Part shown: positions 1 through 11,617 of the stretch, piece by piece
Layout of the letters: every line of letters begins with the position of its first letter
Position numbering within the stretch: position 1 is the first letter of the stretch
Assembly: GCA_036346255.1 (NCBI GenBank)
Contig: CM070633.1
Coordinates: forward strand, 4,526,001 to 4,590,000
Source of the DNA: Ampelocalamus luodianensis
Taxonomy: Eukaryota; Streptophyta; Magnoliopsida; Poales; Poaceae
DNA: 64,000 nucleotides
Direction of reading: 5' to 3'
Translations under genes and position numbers: made by a program
The notes under the pieces: model-generated
What the model was told of the DNA's origin: nothing
The model's database searches: none
The model's input: the letters and a program-made list of their open reading frames with translations, nothing else

Positions 1-506
1 GACTGAAAAGATGTCACAATGGATTTGTCCATTATATTGATGAATAGCTACCGAAAGTGTAGATCAACCAAATCCAAAAAGATAAAGCTAAAAAGCCCTC
101 TTTATGTGCTAACGTCATGAGTAGAATAGGAGAGAAACCACACAACACATAGAAACTACTTTTGTATGCATCTTCTATAAAGCACATTCAAGAAGTGAAG
201 CTGCATAATATATAGAGAGGACATCCCATATACCAAGAGTAATGGCACAACTAAGCATCTATGATTTGTACAACACATGATATAGCAAAAGGAGATAGAA
301 AAGGCCGTTATCTTGATTTGGATCATGCTTTGAATATCTAAAAGCTACTATCGAAGCAAGCATACAGATAATATGTGCGGTTGAACAAAATTTAGATACA
401 TATATAAAAATACATGGAGAAAAGTGCATATTCAAGAATCAAAGAGAGACAAATTACTTGAATCAAAGATCTACATCTGGTATGGATTCCTAGCAATCTG
501 TATAGA
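1..506. other. AT-rich non-coding flank, no gene recognised
   Basis: This stretch is AT-rich, with stops in all frames and no motif I recognise. It continues beyond the 4.2-kb LTR at 4681, so it was contiguous with 4681-5360 before that insertion. It could be intron or intergenic DNA of the possible minus-strand gene at 5362-5693. Confidence 0.4.
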
Positions 507-3500
507 TGTAATGACCCGACTAGGGGTCACCCGAGAGGTCCACAAAGAACTCCCGAAAAGCCCACCAGGACCTCCTAGGAGGTCCAACAGGACCACTCGA
601 GAGGACCTCCAGACTACCAGGAGGTCCAGCAGGACCACCTAGAGGTCCGAAGACCTGACCCGAGGGGGTCTTGAGACCCAGGACCTCTCCAAATACCACG
701 ACCAGACCTGGGGGAGGTCAAGAGACCTAGCCCGAGGAGGTCGTGGGATTTCAAAAGCCCTACATCTCCTGTGATCTGAACTAGTCCCAAGGATCAATGG
801 CTAGCTCACACAGCAAACACAAGTGATAATCATACATCAACGAGAACTTTATTAACAACAAAAGAGTTGATTACAAGATTGGCTTACAAGCCAGCAAAAG
901 CAACTCTACATAGCAGAAACAAAAGTCAAGTCCATCTAATACACCACAGGCAATTGTCTGGAGAGCGTGGCCTAGTCATCTTGGGGCTCACCTTCCTCAA
1001 TGTCCTCCCCTACTCAAAGATTAGTTCTAGCAAGAATGAGCACAACAACCATACTCGCAAGTCACACCCATCAAATAACAGAATGACATGCATAAATGGA
1101 TATCACAATAGATAGCTTATAAGGTTGATTTGCATAAAACCGTATTTCTTCTCAAATACAAGTAATAAGTTCTAAAGCAGGTTAAACCATACATAAAACT
1201 CATTTTATAACACAGATTTGATTGATTGATAACAATATTAAAGGGGTGAAGGATAACCTCCTATCACCAGGCTAACCGCTAGGGCTCCCCGCCTAAAACC
1301 CATTTGGATAGATATCCAAAACCAATTAACAAAGGCATTTGAAAACACAAAACCAAAGTCTAACTTAGAGTGGCTTTGCTAGTATGTCCATGACCGTGGA
1401 CACGGCTATTCGAATAGATTTACACTCTGCAGAGGTGTACAGCTTTACCCACAAGAGATAACCAAATTGTACTGTTCACTCACACACTTCCGAAGGTATA
1501 CGACTAAAAGGTTATCACAAGGCCTTTACAATACTCCTTCTCACCACAGTCATCCCTCGCTAAGGTTTCACCCCCATTGGGCTAACCACCCGCAGAGTTC
1601 AGGCCCCCCTCTTGCGCCAAGTGGGAGTGTAAAGAAGTATGTCATGAAGGACCACCCACTCATTAAAACGGAACAACCATAGTGAGACATTGCAAATTAA
1701 TCAGCCAGGTCCCGCCCATACAAGACTTGTGATTGCACGATGGGGCATAGTAAAAGAACGCTCGAAGGCCTGTTCTTAACTGTCTTGGGCGACAACCACA
1801 AAACCCAGGGTCTCAACTTACCCAGTTGACCCCGTGCATAAACATGCACCCACCAGACAACCGAATACGCCAAAGTCCAAATCCTTTTCCATTTATTTAT
1901 CCTTTGAAAACAATAACAGATTTCCATGACAACCCAATGTCACGGTTAAAACTTTTGAGATAAAACATTGGTCTTTGGCAAAAACTTCCCAAATCAAGAT
2001 TTTGGTCTAAGCATAGCTAAGCATTTCTTTTCAAAAGGTCCTGGTCATACTAAAGCATTAACTAGGTTTTTCACTATGGCGACAACAAGTGATGAACCCG
2101 AAGGTCCGATTGTTGGCCCGATCTTTCGATGAGAACGATAAGTTCGGTAGGCGTCGCTCAACTCTTACAATCCTGGCTACGAGCACGCAAGGCCCGAAAC
2201 CACGCAATCGCTGAACTGCTCGACAAGTCATTATCAACCGTGCACGAATACCCGGTTGACCTGACCACGAAAGTCGATTCCTGTATACACCGAAGAAGCA
2301 CGCAATAACAAGATAAATAAACAATCTGAAATTGCGAATATGAATGAAATACTTGATAAATTGGGATTTCGAAGCGGTATTATGGTTGGTCTAGTCAACA
2401 CAAGCCAATACACGAAGTTGCATAGAAGCTAACTTTTAACTAAACAAAATCTAAGAAAAACTAAAGGGGTACGACCTCCTTATATAGGGGAGGGGGAGCC
2501 GCAAATGTCTAAGAGCTAGCAATATGGTACTATTTATGGGGGGTTACTGTTTAGATGAACAGTAAACATGAATAGTGCATCCGGCCCGGGTGGAGGCGGC
2601 CCAGGAAGTGGCCGGCCCAAATAGGCCAAAGAGGTGGCCGATCCAAATAACCTAGAGTGGTGGCTGCCTTTTGGGCCAAATAATTGATACAAATACAAGG
2701 CCCTCGGCCCAATGTGAGGTGTCGCAACACCAGGTATAAGTGAAGTAAATTCGTTGGTGCGTTGGAGTAGCGCTTGACGCAGCCGAATCGATGGCAGTCG
2801 AATCGCCCGGTTGGAGGTGGAGTAGTGGTCGTATCCGAAGGGTTGATGTCCTCATCAACAAGTTTAGTTGTAATGTCGACATTGGCCATACAAAGGAGTT
2901 AGGTTTAACTATGAATGTAAACACTAGTATTAAAATACTAAGTAAAATATGCATGCAATACTTAGCTTGAAACAGAAAGTACATAGGTTGAAATACTGGG
3001 TGTCAACATGATCAAAGGTATGACTTGTCTTGCTCGAAAGCTTGGGTGTCTTCCTCCTCAAAGAACTCGGGCTACTCGGCATCGCCGCAATCTACACGAA
3101 AGAACAAAACCAACTCAAACAAAGCTCAAGTAAAGATCAAAAGAACTCCAAAGAAAACACCAACTGAAACCAACAGAAGAACTCTGAAGGTTTGGAGGAG
3201 GTCCAGAGAGCTGGTAGCTTGGAAGGGAGGTTAAAGAGCTGGTGAGAGAGCAAGAGAGCTGAAATGAGGAAGAAGGTAAGGATAGAGAGCTACCCAAGCT
3301 TATAAAGCCAGGGCTGCTGGGAGTTTCAAGGGCACACGTGTTCAAAGGTGAGTGAAGGAGGGGATGGGAGCAAGTAAAGGAGGAGACAAGAGGGAGAGAC
3401 GGGTACAACAGAGGTGACAGCATTTAATGCGCCGCAACAGCATTTAATGCTCAGAGACTTTCTGCTGCTAACGTGCAGAAAGGATAAAGTGGACAGGGTT

Positions 3501-3600
3501 GGCTCAAACAAAGAAGTTGGTCAAACCCAAAGGAAAAAATTGTGACCAAAGGAGAGGTCCAGCCACGGGAGTAGTCATAGGAGGAGGTCTTGGCAGTCCA

Positions 3601-3762
3601 GGGTGGTCTTTGCAAAGAGGCCATGGGGGGTGGTCTTTGCTAAAGACCAGAGGTCGTGACCACAAAGGGTGGTCTTGACCAAAAGGGTGATCTTTGCAAA
3701 AAGACCAGAGGTCATGACCACAAAGAATGGTCTTGACCAAGAGGGTGGTCTTTGCAAAGGAC
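3601..3762. repeat. 57-58 bp tandem repeat inside the solo LTR
   Basis: Two full units (3628-3684 and 3685-3742), each opening GGGTGRTCTTTGC and containing GACCAGAGGTC, are flanked by partial units. Each unit contains several inverted GGTC/GACC words, so the array can fold on itself. Confidence 0.75.
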
Positions 3763-4116
3763 CACAGGGTCACGAGAAGGAGGAGGTCCAAAGGACAAAG
3801 GAAAAGGTGCAACGAACCAGAGCCATACGATCTTGATTGGGTGGTCCAAGGAGATAGGAACGTTCGGACCGCGCGAACACTCACTTACATCGGGTCGCCC
3901 AAACTCAATCGGACGTACTACAATGCAAGGGAACGTTCGGACCATCCAAATGCCTCCTCACAATTGGGTCATCCAAACAAGATCTAACGGTTCTCAAGAG
4001 GGGAAAGCGTGTGCAAGATCTGGACTTAAGGGAGATCCAAATACAAAGGAGTTTTAACGGGTGAGATTCAAAGGAAAAATGATCTAATGGAGGAGATCCA
4101 AGGAGGTCCTGACGAA

Positions 4117-4236
4117 CACGATGAGATCAAAGGAGGTCTCAACGGTCACAATGAGATCAAATGAGGTCTCAATGGTCACGATGAGATCAAAAGAGGTCTC
4201 AACAGTCATGATGAGATCAAAGGAGGTTTGAAACAC
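4117..4236. repeat. 30-bp tandem repeat, four units
   Basis: Four consecutive 30-bp units start at 4117, 4147, 4177 and 4207, with the shared core GATGAGATCAAAGGAGGTCT. They differ by a few substitutions only. They lie in the U3-like part of the minus-strand solo LTR, upstream of its TATA-like sequence. Confidence 0.85.
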
Positions 4237-5361
4237 AAACCCGAGCTTAGAACAGCTCAAGGGTGGTTGTAACTTAAAAGGGAGGTCAGAACCGCGGGGA
4301 GGTCTGGACAAGGAAGAGGTCCGAATACAAGGAAGGTCTAAACCTGAGGAGATCTAAACCAAAGAGAAAACACAGGGAGATCTAGACCTGAAGAGGTCTG
4401 GACCACAGAGAAAACACAAAGGAGGTCTAGACCTGAGGAGGTCAGGACCACAGAGGAGGATTGGCCGAAGGGAAAACAAAACAAGCATAGAAGGGGAAAG
4501 AACACCAGAGTTCCAACACTCCAACAAACCCGACAAACCAGCAGGAAATTTAGTTGAAGTTCGAGTTAATCAATTGAAAACCATTCTAAAATCTCAAATT
4601 AAGCTTTTAGACTTCGATGAAATCAAATGGTTCGTTTTATTTTAAAATTTTCAAAAAACTCAAAAAACCAGGATGTTACAATATAATATGCAAACAGAAG
4701 ACAAAATACATGTGAAATCAAATCAAATCACAAGCAAACAGTAGCACATCTTGTTTTGTGCACTACATATCAAATATGAATGCTTGAATTGAACTGTAAT
4801 TGCTAGGCGATCAAGTAATGCTCAAACTACTGAAAGCATGTATAGAAGTCAGTGAATATGGGTGAGATTCATCATTTAGGCAACAATAGAACAAATAGTA
4901 TTAGCAGCTGGCCATCATTGTCCAACCGTCCATGCTCCATTGCCTGCCTTCTTGAAAGCTCCAACCATGATCGACAAAGATAAATATCATCAGGCTTTGC
5001 CCCACCCATATATATGGTACCATTGCCTAGTACATGAACGATGTAAAAACACACTTGAAGTTCATTAATGCGTTGACTAACATTAAGCAAAGATCTATGT
5101 AACTGCATATTTGCTATACAACAATAAATCATCACAACAGATGTACCAAAATGTAAAAAATGAGTAGTCATTTGAAAAGGCAAATGATCCCAACTTAGCA
5201 TTCTATTTGCATAACCAAAAGGAAATATGAAAGGATAATATTATATGCAAATGATCGAAGATAATAGATGAGCTATTCATAAATACATGAAAACTCAATG
5301 CATAACCTCTGGATAGCAAATCAACATAATATATTGGCACAAAGAAATGATAACTACATTA

Positions 5362-5693
5362 TCAGCTGGGACATACATGAATAAAAGCTGAACATGTTGT
5401 GTCATATGCAGAAGAACCGTTTGCTTCGAGCGGGAATTTAGCAATCTCTTCCTTGGAGGCCTGCAAATTGAGATATCCTAATAGGTCAACGAAACAGAAG
5501 GCTCGTATCGTGTAAATTAGCGATAAGACAAAAGAGGTAGGACCTGGGAGATGAGGTGGCGGACGATGGAGGCGACGACATGGAGGGTGGTGGTGCCGGA
5601 GCCGATCCGCGTGGCGTCGGGGTCAAGGACGGAGAGGGCGGCGGTGGAGGCGGGGAAGCGGCCGAGGCGACAGCGCAGCGAGCTGGTTGTCAT
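5362..5693 (-). CDS. Possible two-exon fragment of an unidentified host gene
   Basis: On the minus strand an ATG at 5693 opens a 50-codon frame ending at a good donor (CAG|GTCCTACC, exon 5544-5693). A plausible acceptor (TTTGCAG, 5466-5461) starts a second in-frame segment, 5460-5362, ending TGA. Joined, this gives about 82 residues, containing DPDATRIGSGTTTLHVVASI and ASKEEIAKFPLEANG. The codon composition is GC3-rich in exon 1, as in many grass first exons, and the splice frame is kept. I do not recognise a family. The frame stays open upstream of the ATG, so this may be an internal exon, and exon 2 may splice again before the stop. Purely predicted, moderate to low confidence. Confidence 0.35.
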
Positions 5694-6887
5694 AGAGCGC
5701 AGACTGCTTGGGGGCTAGTGGTCGTGAGCGCAATGGCGTCCCATGGCGGCACGCGCGCCAGGTTGCCCGCAGATAGCCATAGTCAGCACCAGTTGCCTTC
5801 AAGCCCCAAACGCATGGGAGAGGAAGAGGCTTAGCCACTTAGGGAAGAAAGGAAAGGAAGGGGGCAAAAGCCCACACCTGATGCAACCCCCCCAAAGTGG
5901 GGCTAGAGGTGTTGCGACTGCTTAGGTCCTGCACACGCATCGCTCGGATCTGCACGCCCACGTGTGGAAGAAGTGGCGGGGGAAGAGGGTTGCGGCGGGG
6001 AGAGGATGGAAGCCAGGGGAGCAGCGAGAATGTCGTCGGCAGGTTTTTTTTTGGTCGTGCATCAACGATGATGGCAGCGATAGAGGGAAGAAGGGGAGGA
6101 GACGATGGCTAGGTAAGGGCGACAGGCGGCGCTGGCAAAGGTGGGATGAGGGCGACGACTGTGGTGGCGGAGAAGGAGACGATGGCGGGGGACAAGGGCA
6201 GGTCAGGCGACGATGAGATCGAAAGGGAGGAGGCGGGAGGGCGAGGCGATGGTGAGGGTGAGAGGAGGGTGAAGGCGAGAGCGGGAGGAGGAGGAGGCGG
6301 CGGCCTCTACGATGCGAGGGGATCAGGAGAGAAGCTAGGGCACATGGCTTGGAGCTCACGCGACGACGGATCTACCCTTGGCGCCGATCGGAAAGCGTCG
6401 AGGACCTCAATGTAATTTCAATAAACACAAGGAACTTTTTGTACAAGAGACGGATGCAAACCTACATGTTGCTAGTTTGGCCGGGCGTCGACACGATTCC
6501 AAAAAACGGTGGGTTTTTTCACAAACTCAGAGACGTGGGGCTAGAGACTAGGGATTCCTTCCCTCGTAAGAAATAGAATATGTATGTCGAGGATAAGGAC
6601 GAGCTGGCAGGGTAACAACTGCGCCGAGGACCCTGCTGAGAAGTGTGTTGCCACTTGCCAAAGGGAGCAACCGGGCAAGGATCGATGTTTGCTACTGATG
6701 CAGCACGGCTTAAAATGTTGCTATCGAGCATGCCGCTATGTACAGTAACAAGTGGTTCTACGTGCGCATTCCGTTTATTTTATCTCAGGGGAAGAAGATT
6801 TCCCTCGGTTTATTGTTTGGCTTCGTCCATTTCCTTCAATCTCACTCACGGAAAGAAATGCTTTTGCTCGTGTCGTGCCATCGCTTT
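5694..6887. other. GC-rich then mixed region with no supported gene
   Basis: 5694-6400 is a GC-rich purine/pyrimidine-skewed stretch (GGAGG and GCGAC words) giving long low-complexity frames on both strands, none of which resembles a protein family. It could be the CpG-rich 5' end of the possible minus-strand gene. 6400-6887 shows nothing I can identify. Confidence 0.4.
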
Positions 6888-7001
6888 CTGTACTAGGAAA
6901 CAAGCTGCGCATTTCGTGCCATCGTTTATTTTCTGGCATGGACATGGACGGAAAAAAGGTGTATGGCCCTTTTCTTTCCTCTATCATGAGTCATAAAGGC
7001 A
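6888..7001 (+). repeat. 114-bp direct repeat, left copy (next to truncated copia)
   Basis: The 114 bp beginning CTTTCTGTACTAGG and ending GAGTCATAAAG recur at 14028-14141 with very few differences. The right copy abuts the last base of the copia 3' LTR. The left copy runs directly into copia gag sequence, with no 5' LTR. The sequence itself is not copia-derived as far as I can tell. Confidence 0.85.
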
Positions 7002-7198
7002 AAAACAAGACTGCACAAACAACAAGCTTTAAAAAGAAGAAGAAGAACACAAAGGAGGGCCTTTGCTTTGTATGTGGCGAATCCGGTCATTGGGCCAAGG
7101 ATTGCGATCCAACGCAAGGGTGTGAAGAATCGCAAGGGAATTCCAAGTGCGCCAATGTTGTTGTTGGTACTCTCGAGGCGGAACTTGTGGTATGGTAA
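7002..7198 (+). pseudogene. Copia gag 3' remnant with CCHC zinc knuckle
   Basis: A lysine-rich stretch leads into CFVCGESGHWAKDC (7064-7105), a perfect CX2CX4HX4C knuckle that binds genomic RNA in the capsid. The upstream capsid domain is absent because the element is truncated at 7002. The frame upstream of 7002 is fused by chance to non-gag sequence. The frame stops at 7196 and the protease region that should follow is barely recognisable. Confidence 0.8.
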
Positions 7199-7655
7199 TT
7201 TACCTCATTGTTCTTTCCGTATGTCAATCTACCGATTGGTGGATAGACACCGTGCTAATATACATGTGTGTGCTGATATTTCATTGTTGTCTTCTTACCA
7301 GTCACTCGGGATTCAGCCGTTCTAATGGGGAGCGGGTCACATGCCACTTGCTCATGGTGTTGGCACGGTCGATCCAAGTTTACGGGAAAGATTGTGCAAT
7401 CGAAGAACGTGCATCATGTGCCATCTATTAATAAGAATCTCGTGAGCGGATCTCTTACGTGTAGAGATGGCTTTAGGCGGTATTTGAGTCCAATAAATTT
7501 GTAATGTCCAAATGTGGACAATTTGTTGGTAAAGGTTATGTGTGCGGAGGCTTGTTCCGCCTATCTCTTTCAGATTTGTGTAATAATGTTGTGAACCATA
7601 TTTTCAAGTGGTAATGAGATCGCTATTTGGCATTCACGACTTTGTCACATAAATT

Positions 7656-8260
7656 TTGTTGCATGACGCGTTAGCTTGCTTTAGAGTTAATCCGAAATTC
7701 ACTCTTGCCAAAGGTTCTAAATGTCAAGTTTGTGTGCAATCAAAGCAGCCTCGTAATCCTCACAAGGCCGCGGAGGTAAGAAACTTGGCACCATTAGAAC
7801 TCATACATTCAGATCTGTGTGAGATGAATGGTGTGTTGACAAAAGGTGGTAAGAGATATTTCATGACTTTGATTGATGACTCAACTAGGTTCTGTTATGT
7901 GTATCTTTTAAAAACTAAAGATGAAGCTCTTCACTACTTTAAAATCTATAAAGCGTGTCGAGAACCAACTTGAAAAGAAAATCAAAAGGGTTAGGTCTGA
8001 TCGTGGTGGCGAGTACTTTTCTAATGAGTTCAATTTATTCTGTGAGGAACATGGTATAATCCATGAGAGGATGCCTCCCTATTCACCCCAGTCAAGCGGG
8101 GGTTCTTTGAAAGGAAAATCGCACTCTAAGCGATTTGGTTAACGCCATGTTAGACACAATGGTCTTTCCAAGGCATGGTGGGGGGAGGCTATATTGACTT
8201 CATGTCATGTTCTAAATAGGGTTCCCACAAAGAATAAAGAGATAACTCCATTTGAACAAT
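7656..8260 (+). pseudogene. Copia integrase remnant
   Basis: GAG-pre-integrase and integrase core sequence is spread over shifted frames. Recognisable pieces are a CQVCVQSKQPR zinc-binding end, LELIHSDLCEMNG with the first catalytic Asp, TLIDDSTRFCYVYLL, and VRSDRGGEYFSNEF with the second Asp. The segment holding the catalytic Glu is scrambled by small indels after YSPQSSG near 8100. The frame resumes at 8194 with SCHVLNRVPTKNKEITPFEQW. Function in the family is insertion of the cDNA into the chromosome; this copy cannot encode it. Confidence 0.8.
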
Positions 8261-9554
8261 GGGAGAAGAAAAGACTATCACTTTCATATTTGCGCACTTG
8301 GGGTTGTTTGGCGAAAGTCAATGTGCCAATTTCCAAGAAGCGTAAGCTTGGACCAAAAACCGTGGATTGCGTCTTTTTAGGCTATGCTCACCATAGTGTT
8401 GGTTATAGATTTCTAGTGGTGAAATCTGGAGTTCCTGACGTGCATGTCGGTACAATTATGGAGTCCAGAGATGCTACATTCTTTGAGGATATTTTTTTGA
8501 TGAAAGATATGCCTAGTTCATCGAGTCAGGAGCCTGATACAACTCCTGAACCTGCCATTCCAATGGAATATTTTGAGCAAACCCCTGATCAAATTCCTGA
8601 GGAGGAAGACAATGAAACTCTGAGGAAGAGTAAAAGACAAAGGACTGCAAAGTCTTTTGGTTCTGATTTCATTGTGTACCTTGTGGATGATACTCAAGTA
8701 CCATTTACAAGCATATGCTTCTCGGATGCGAATATCTGGAAGGAAGCGATCAGAGTGAAATGGATTCCATTATCTCTAATGGAACTTGGGAGATCACCGA
8801 GCGTCCTTATGGTTGTAAACCTGTAGGATGTAAGTGGGTGTTCAAAAGAAGCTTATGCCGATGGTACTATCGAGAAGTATAAGGCACGGCTTGTGGCCAA
8901 GGGTTATACCCAAAAGGAAGGCGAAGATTTCTTTGATACTTATTCACTGTGGCTAGATTGACCACTATTCGAGTACTACTATCTCTGGTGCCTCACACGG
9001 TCTTCGTTCATCGGATGGGCGTTAAGGCGGCTTTTCTAAATGGAGAGTTGGGCGAGGAAATTTACATGGAACAAACGGATGGATTTGTAGTAAATGGTCA
9101 AGAAGGAAAGGTGTGCAAGTTGTTGAAATCTCTGTATGGTCTTAAACAAGCACCTAAGCAGTGGCATGAAAAGTTCGACAGAACCTTAACATCTGCAGGT
9201 TTTATTGTGAATGAAGCTGACAGATGTGTGTATTATCGCCATGGTGGGGGCGAGGGAGTCATTCTATGTCTGTATGTTGATGACATACTGATCTTTGGGA
9301 CCAACCTTAATGTGATTAAGGAGGTCAAGGATTTCTTGTCTTAGAATTTTGAGATGAAAGATCTGGTAGTAGCTGATGTTATCTTGAACATCAAGCTGTT
9401 GAGAGGTGATGATGGTGGGATTACATTATTGCAATCTCATTATGTGGAAAAGATTCTGAGTCGTTTTAGTTATAGCGACTGCAAACCTTCTCCAACACCT
9501 TATGATCCTAGCGTGTTGCTTAGGAAGAATCGGAGAATAGCAGAGACCAATTGA
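8260..9554 (+). pseudogene. Copia reverse transcriptase remnant
   Basis: After an integrase C-terminal part ending near 8510 and an acidic linker (PEEEDNETLRKSKRQR), RT motifs appear in order: KYKARLVAKGYTQKEG (about 8871-8920), FLNGELGEEIYMEQ, LYGLKQAPKQWHEKF and LCLYVDDILIFG with the YVDD active site near 9270-9290. A frameshift at about 8826-8870 and stops at 9342 and 9552 split it. The RT copies the element's RNA into DNA in family members. The high identity of the core motifs to the family consensus suggests decay is not very old. Confidence 0.85.
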
Positions 9555-9699
9555 GATATTCTCGGATAATTGGTTCACTTATGTATTTAGCTAAGCGGTA
9601 CGGGTTCGACATCTCGTTTCTTTGTGAGCAAACTAAGCCGGTTTGTTTCTAATCCAGGAGATGATCATTGACATGCTCTTGAAAGGGTAATCGTTATCT

Positions 9700-10210
9700 A
9701 AAGGGTAATATGAGTTATGGCATTCACTATACGGGTACCTAGGGTACTAGAGGTTATAGCGATTCAAACCGGATATCGATCTTTGATGAGATTAAGGCCA
9801 CAAGTGGATATGTCTTCACACTTGGAGGTGGCGCTGTTTCATGTAAGTCTTGCAAGCAGACCATCTTAACGAGTTCAACAATGGAAGCAGAACTCACAGC
9901 ATTAGATACTGCCACTGTTGAAGCCGAATGGCTTCGTGAGCTCTTGATGGATTTGCCGGTGGTTGAAAAACCAGTACCGGCTATTCTGATGAACTGTGAC
10001 AATCAGACTGTGATCGTCAAGGTGAACAGTTCTAAAGATAATATGAAATCATCAAGACATGTGAAGAGAAGATTGAAGTCTGTCAGAAAAATGAGAAACT
10101 CCGGAGTAATAGCTTTGGATTATATCCAAACAGCTAAGAATCTGGCAGATCCCTTCACAAAGGGTTTATCACGAAATGTGATAGACAATGCATCGAGGAG
10201 ATGGGTTTGA
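9700..10210 (+). pseudogene. Copia RNase H remnant
   Basis: The frame holds ATSGYVFTLGGGAVSCKSCK, then SSTMEAELTALDTATVEAEW with the conserved Glu, then CDNQTVIVKVNS with a conserved Asp, and ends with NLADPFTKGLSR, the usual carboxy end of copia polyproteins. The first part is shifted relative to the second near 9750. The polypurine tract and 3' LTR follow about 540 bp downstream. Confidence 0.85.
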
Positions 10211-10759
10211 GACCCACGTGAGTTACACCATAGTGGTAACCCATTCTATATGATCGGAGATCCGTGAAGTAGGATTGGCGAAACAAGCTATTGGTTAGCG
10301 GGAGGAGAGTACCTTTATAGACCCACTCCATTGGAGATGCAATTCTCTCCTAAATCAGTATGGTAGGTTGATTCTTATCTTAATGTGTTCTGTGGCTTGT
10401 TAAAGCAAAGATCTTCATCCTCTGAGCGATCTTGAAAGAACACACCTATATGAGCCCCATTGCTAGTCACGATCTATGAAATAGGGTAATTTCTAAGAAG
10501 CTCATGAATAGGCCAGAGTATGACTTATATGCTCCAATCCGCGGGATGCCTGGCGACCTAGTATCGATTAAGGACTTAAGTGAAACTTATTCACACAAAG
10601 CGCCAATTCAAGGCTTAGTCCATTGTGCGTTGTGGATAAGTGTAGTTTACATTCAGTGGATGTTCAACCTTAACGGTCTCCATCAAAACAACTGGTATAT
10701 TAAAAACAATACTGTGGATCAAGGCATCTGACATGTGCTATTGGGATCTGGTGGGGGAT
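10211..10759 (+). other. Copia 3' untranslated region and polypurine tract
   Basis: No protein is encoded between the RNase H end and the 3' LTR. The last 13 bases (TCTGGTGGGGGAT) form the polypurine-type tract that primes plus-strand DNA synthesis in LTR elements and sit directly against the TGTTGG start of the LTR. Confidence 0.6.
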
Positions 10760-11617
10760 TGTTGGAATTAATCTGGGCTAGGCCCAAATATTATATTCTA
10801 ATTAATTCCTGGTAAATCTCAAAGGCCCATGTGCATGTGCTAAACTGTTTAGTCCCATATGGACAGATGAAGGGGAGTTACACCACTTTATAAGGTGGAA
10901 CGTGGTAGCTCTCTTGTGGAATTGGAAAGAGCCAACACACGCACGCGCTCGCTCGCCTCGCCGAGCCGTGCCGAGCCGAGCCGAGCCGAGCCGTGCGGTG
11001 CGGTGCGGTGCGTGTATGTGTGCGTGTGCGTGTGCGTGTGCGTGTGCGCGCGTACAAAGGCGTGTCAGGTGCGGGCGCGATTTTCTTTATCTATTCGAAA
11101 ATCGAAATGCACTGACTCGTAATTGATGGTGACCTTTCGTGTCAGTCTCTTTATTTTTTGGCTATTAAAAGGTTTCAGTTCTGATGGCGAATCAATGGCA
11201 ACCTTTGGTCTTTCGGATTCCAACTGTTGGCTTTCGATTCTGCGAATCAATGGCAATGTTGGCCTTCGATTCTGTTGAATCAATGGTAGCTCATGGCCTT
11301 TGGACTCCTTTCTTGTGGATATTTAAGAGAAATCGAGTTACCGGCTCGCTTCTCAAGTTTTCCACTTACAATCTACGTAATCACGTTTGTTTGTTGTCTT
11401 TGGCGATCTCCATCCCGGTGAAGCGCGTGTACGGCCAAACCGGGAGAGCAGGCCTCCGGAACCCTCGTCCTTGAAGGCTTGCACGAGCGAGGACGAATAA
11501 GGTTTTTGGGGAGCGTTCGTGGATCGCCATTGCTTCCTCTTCGTCCGAATCTCTGCTACATCTACATCAACTGTACGACTACTACCACGACGTCTACTAC
11601 GCTATGACGAACGACGA

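Larger units (their letters stand above)
507..4680 (-). mobile_element. Solo LTR of a Ty3/gypsy-type retrotransposon (4.2 kb)
   Basis: Read on the minus strand the block starts TGTAACATCC at 4680 and ends CATTACA at 507, the TG...CA form of an LTR. The flanking pentamers are ataga (502-506) and atata (4681-4685), four of five identical, which fits a decayed 5-bp target duplication. No gag or pol, primer-binding site or second LTR is present, so a solo LTR formed by LTR-LTR recombination is the simplest reading. A minus-strand TATA-like CTATATAAGG lies near 2480-2490. The block 1381-1455 carries the palindromes CTCTGCAGAG and CTATTCGAATAG, also found in three other LTR families of this window. 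The half near 3540-4460 is full of short GGTC/GACC repeats. The short reading frames inside are not genes. Confidence 0.75.

Noticed and set aside
4117..4236. Evenly spaced repeats that might suggest a CRISPR-like array
   Set aside because: Units are contiguous without unique spacers, and the DNA is plant nuclear.
4872..5201. A 109-codon minus-strand frame
   Set aside because: AT-rich, no domain and no convincing splice sites. It could be a further exon of the possible gene at 5362-5693 but I cannot support it.
5556..6415. Gly/Arg-rich plus-strand frames and Ser/Pro-rich minus-strand frames
   Set aside because: Low-complexity translation of purine-rich DNA with no family resemblance.
6752..7198. 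A 148-codon frame ending in a zinc knuckle
   Set aside because: Only the part after 7002 is gag; the first part is translated flank fused by chance.
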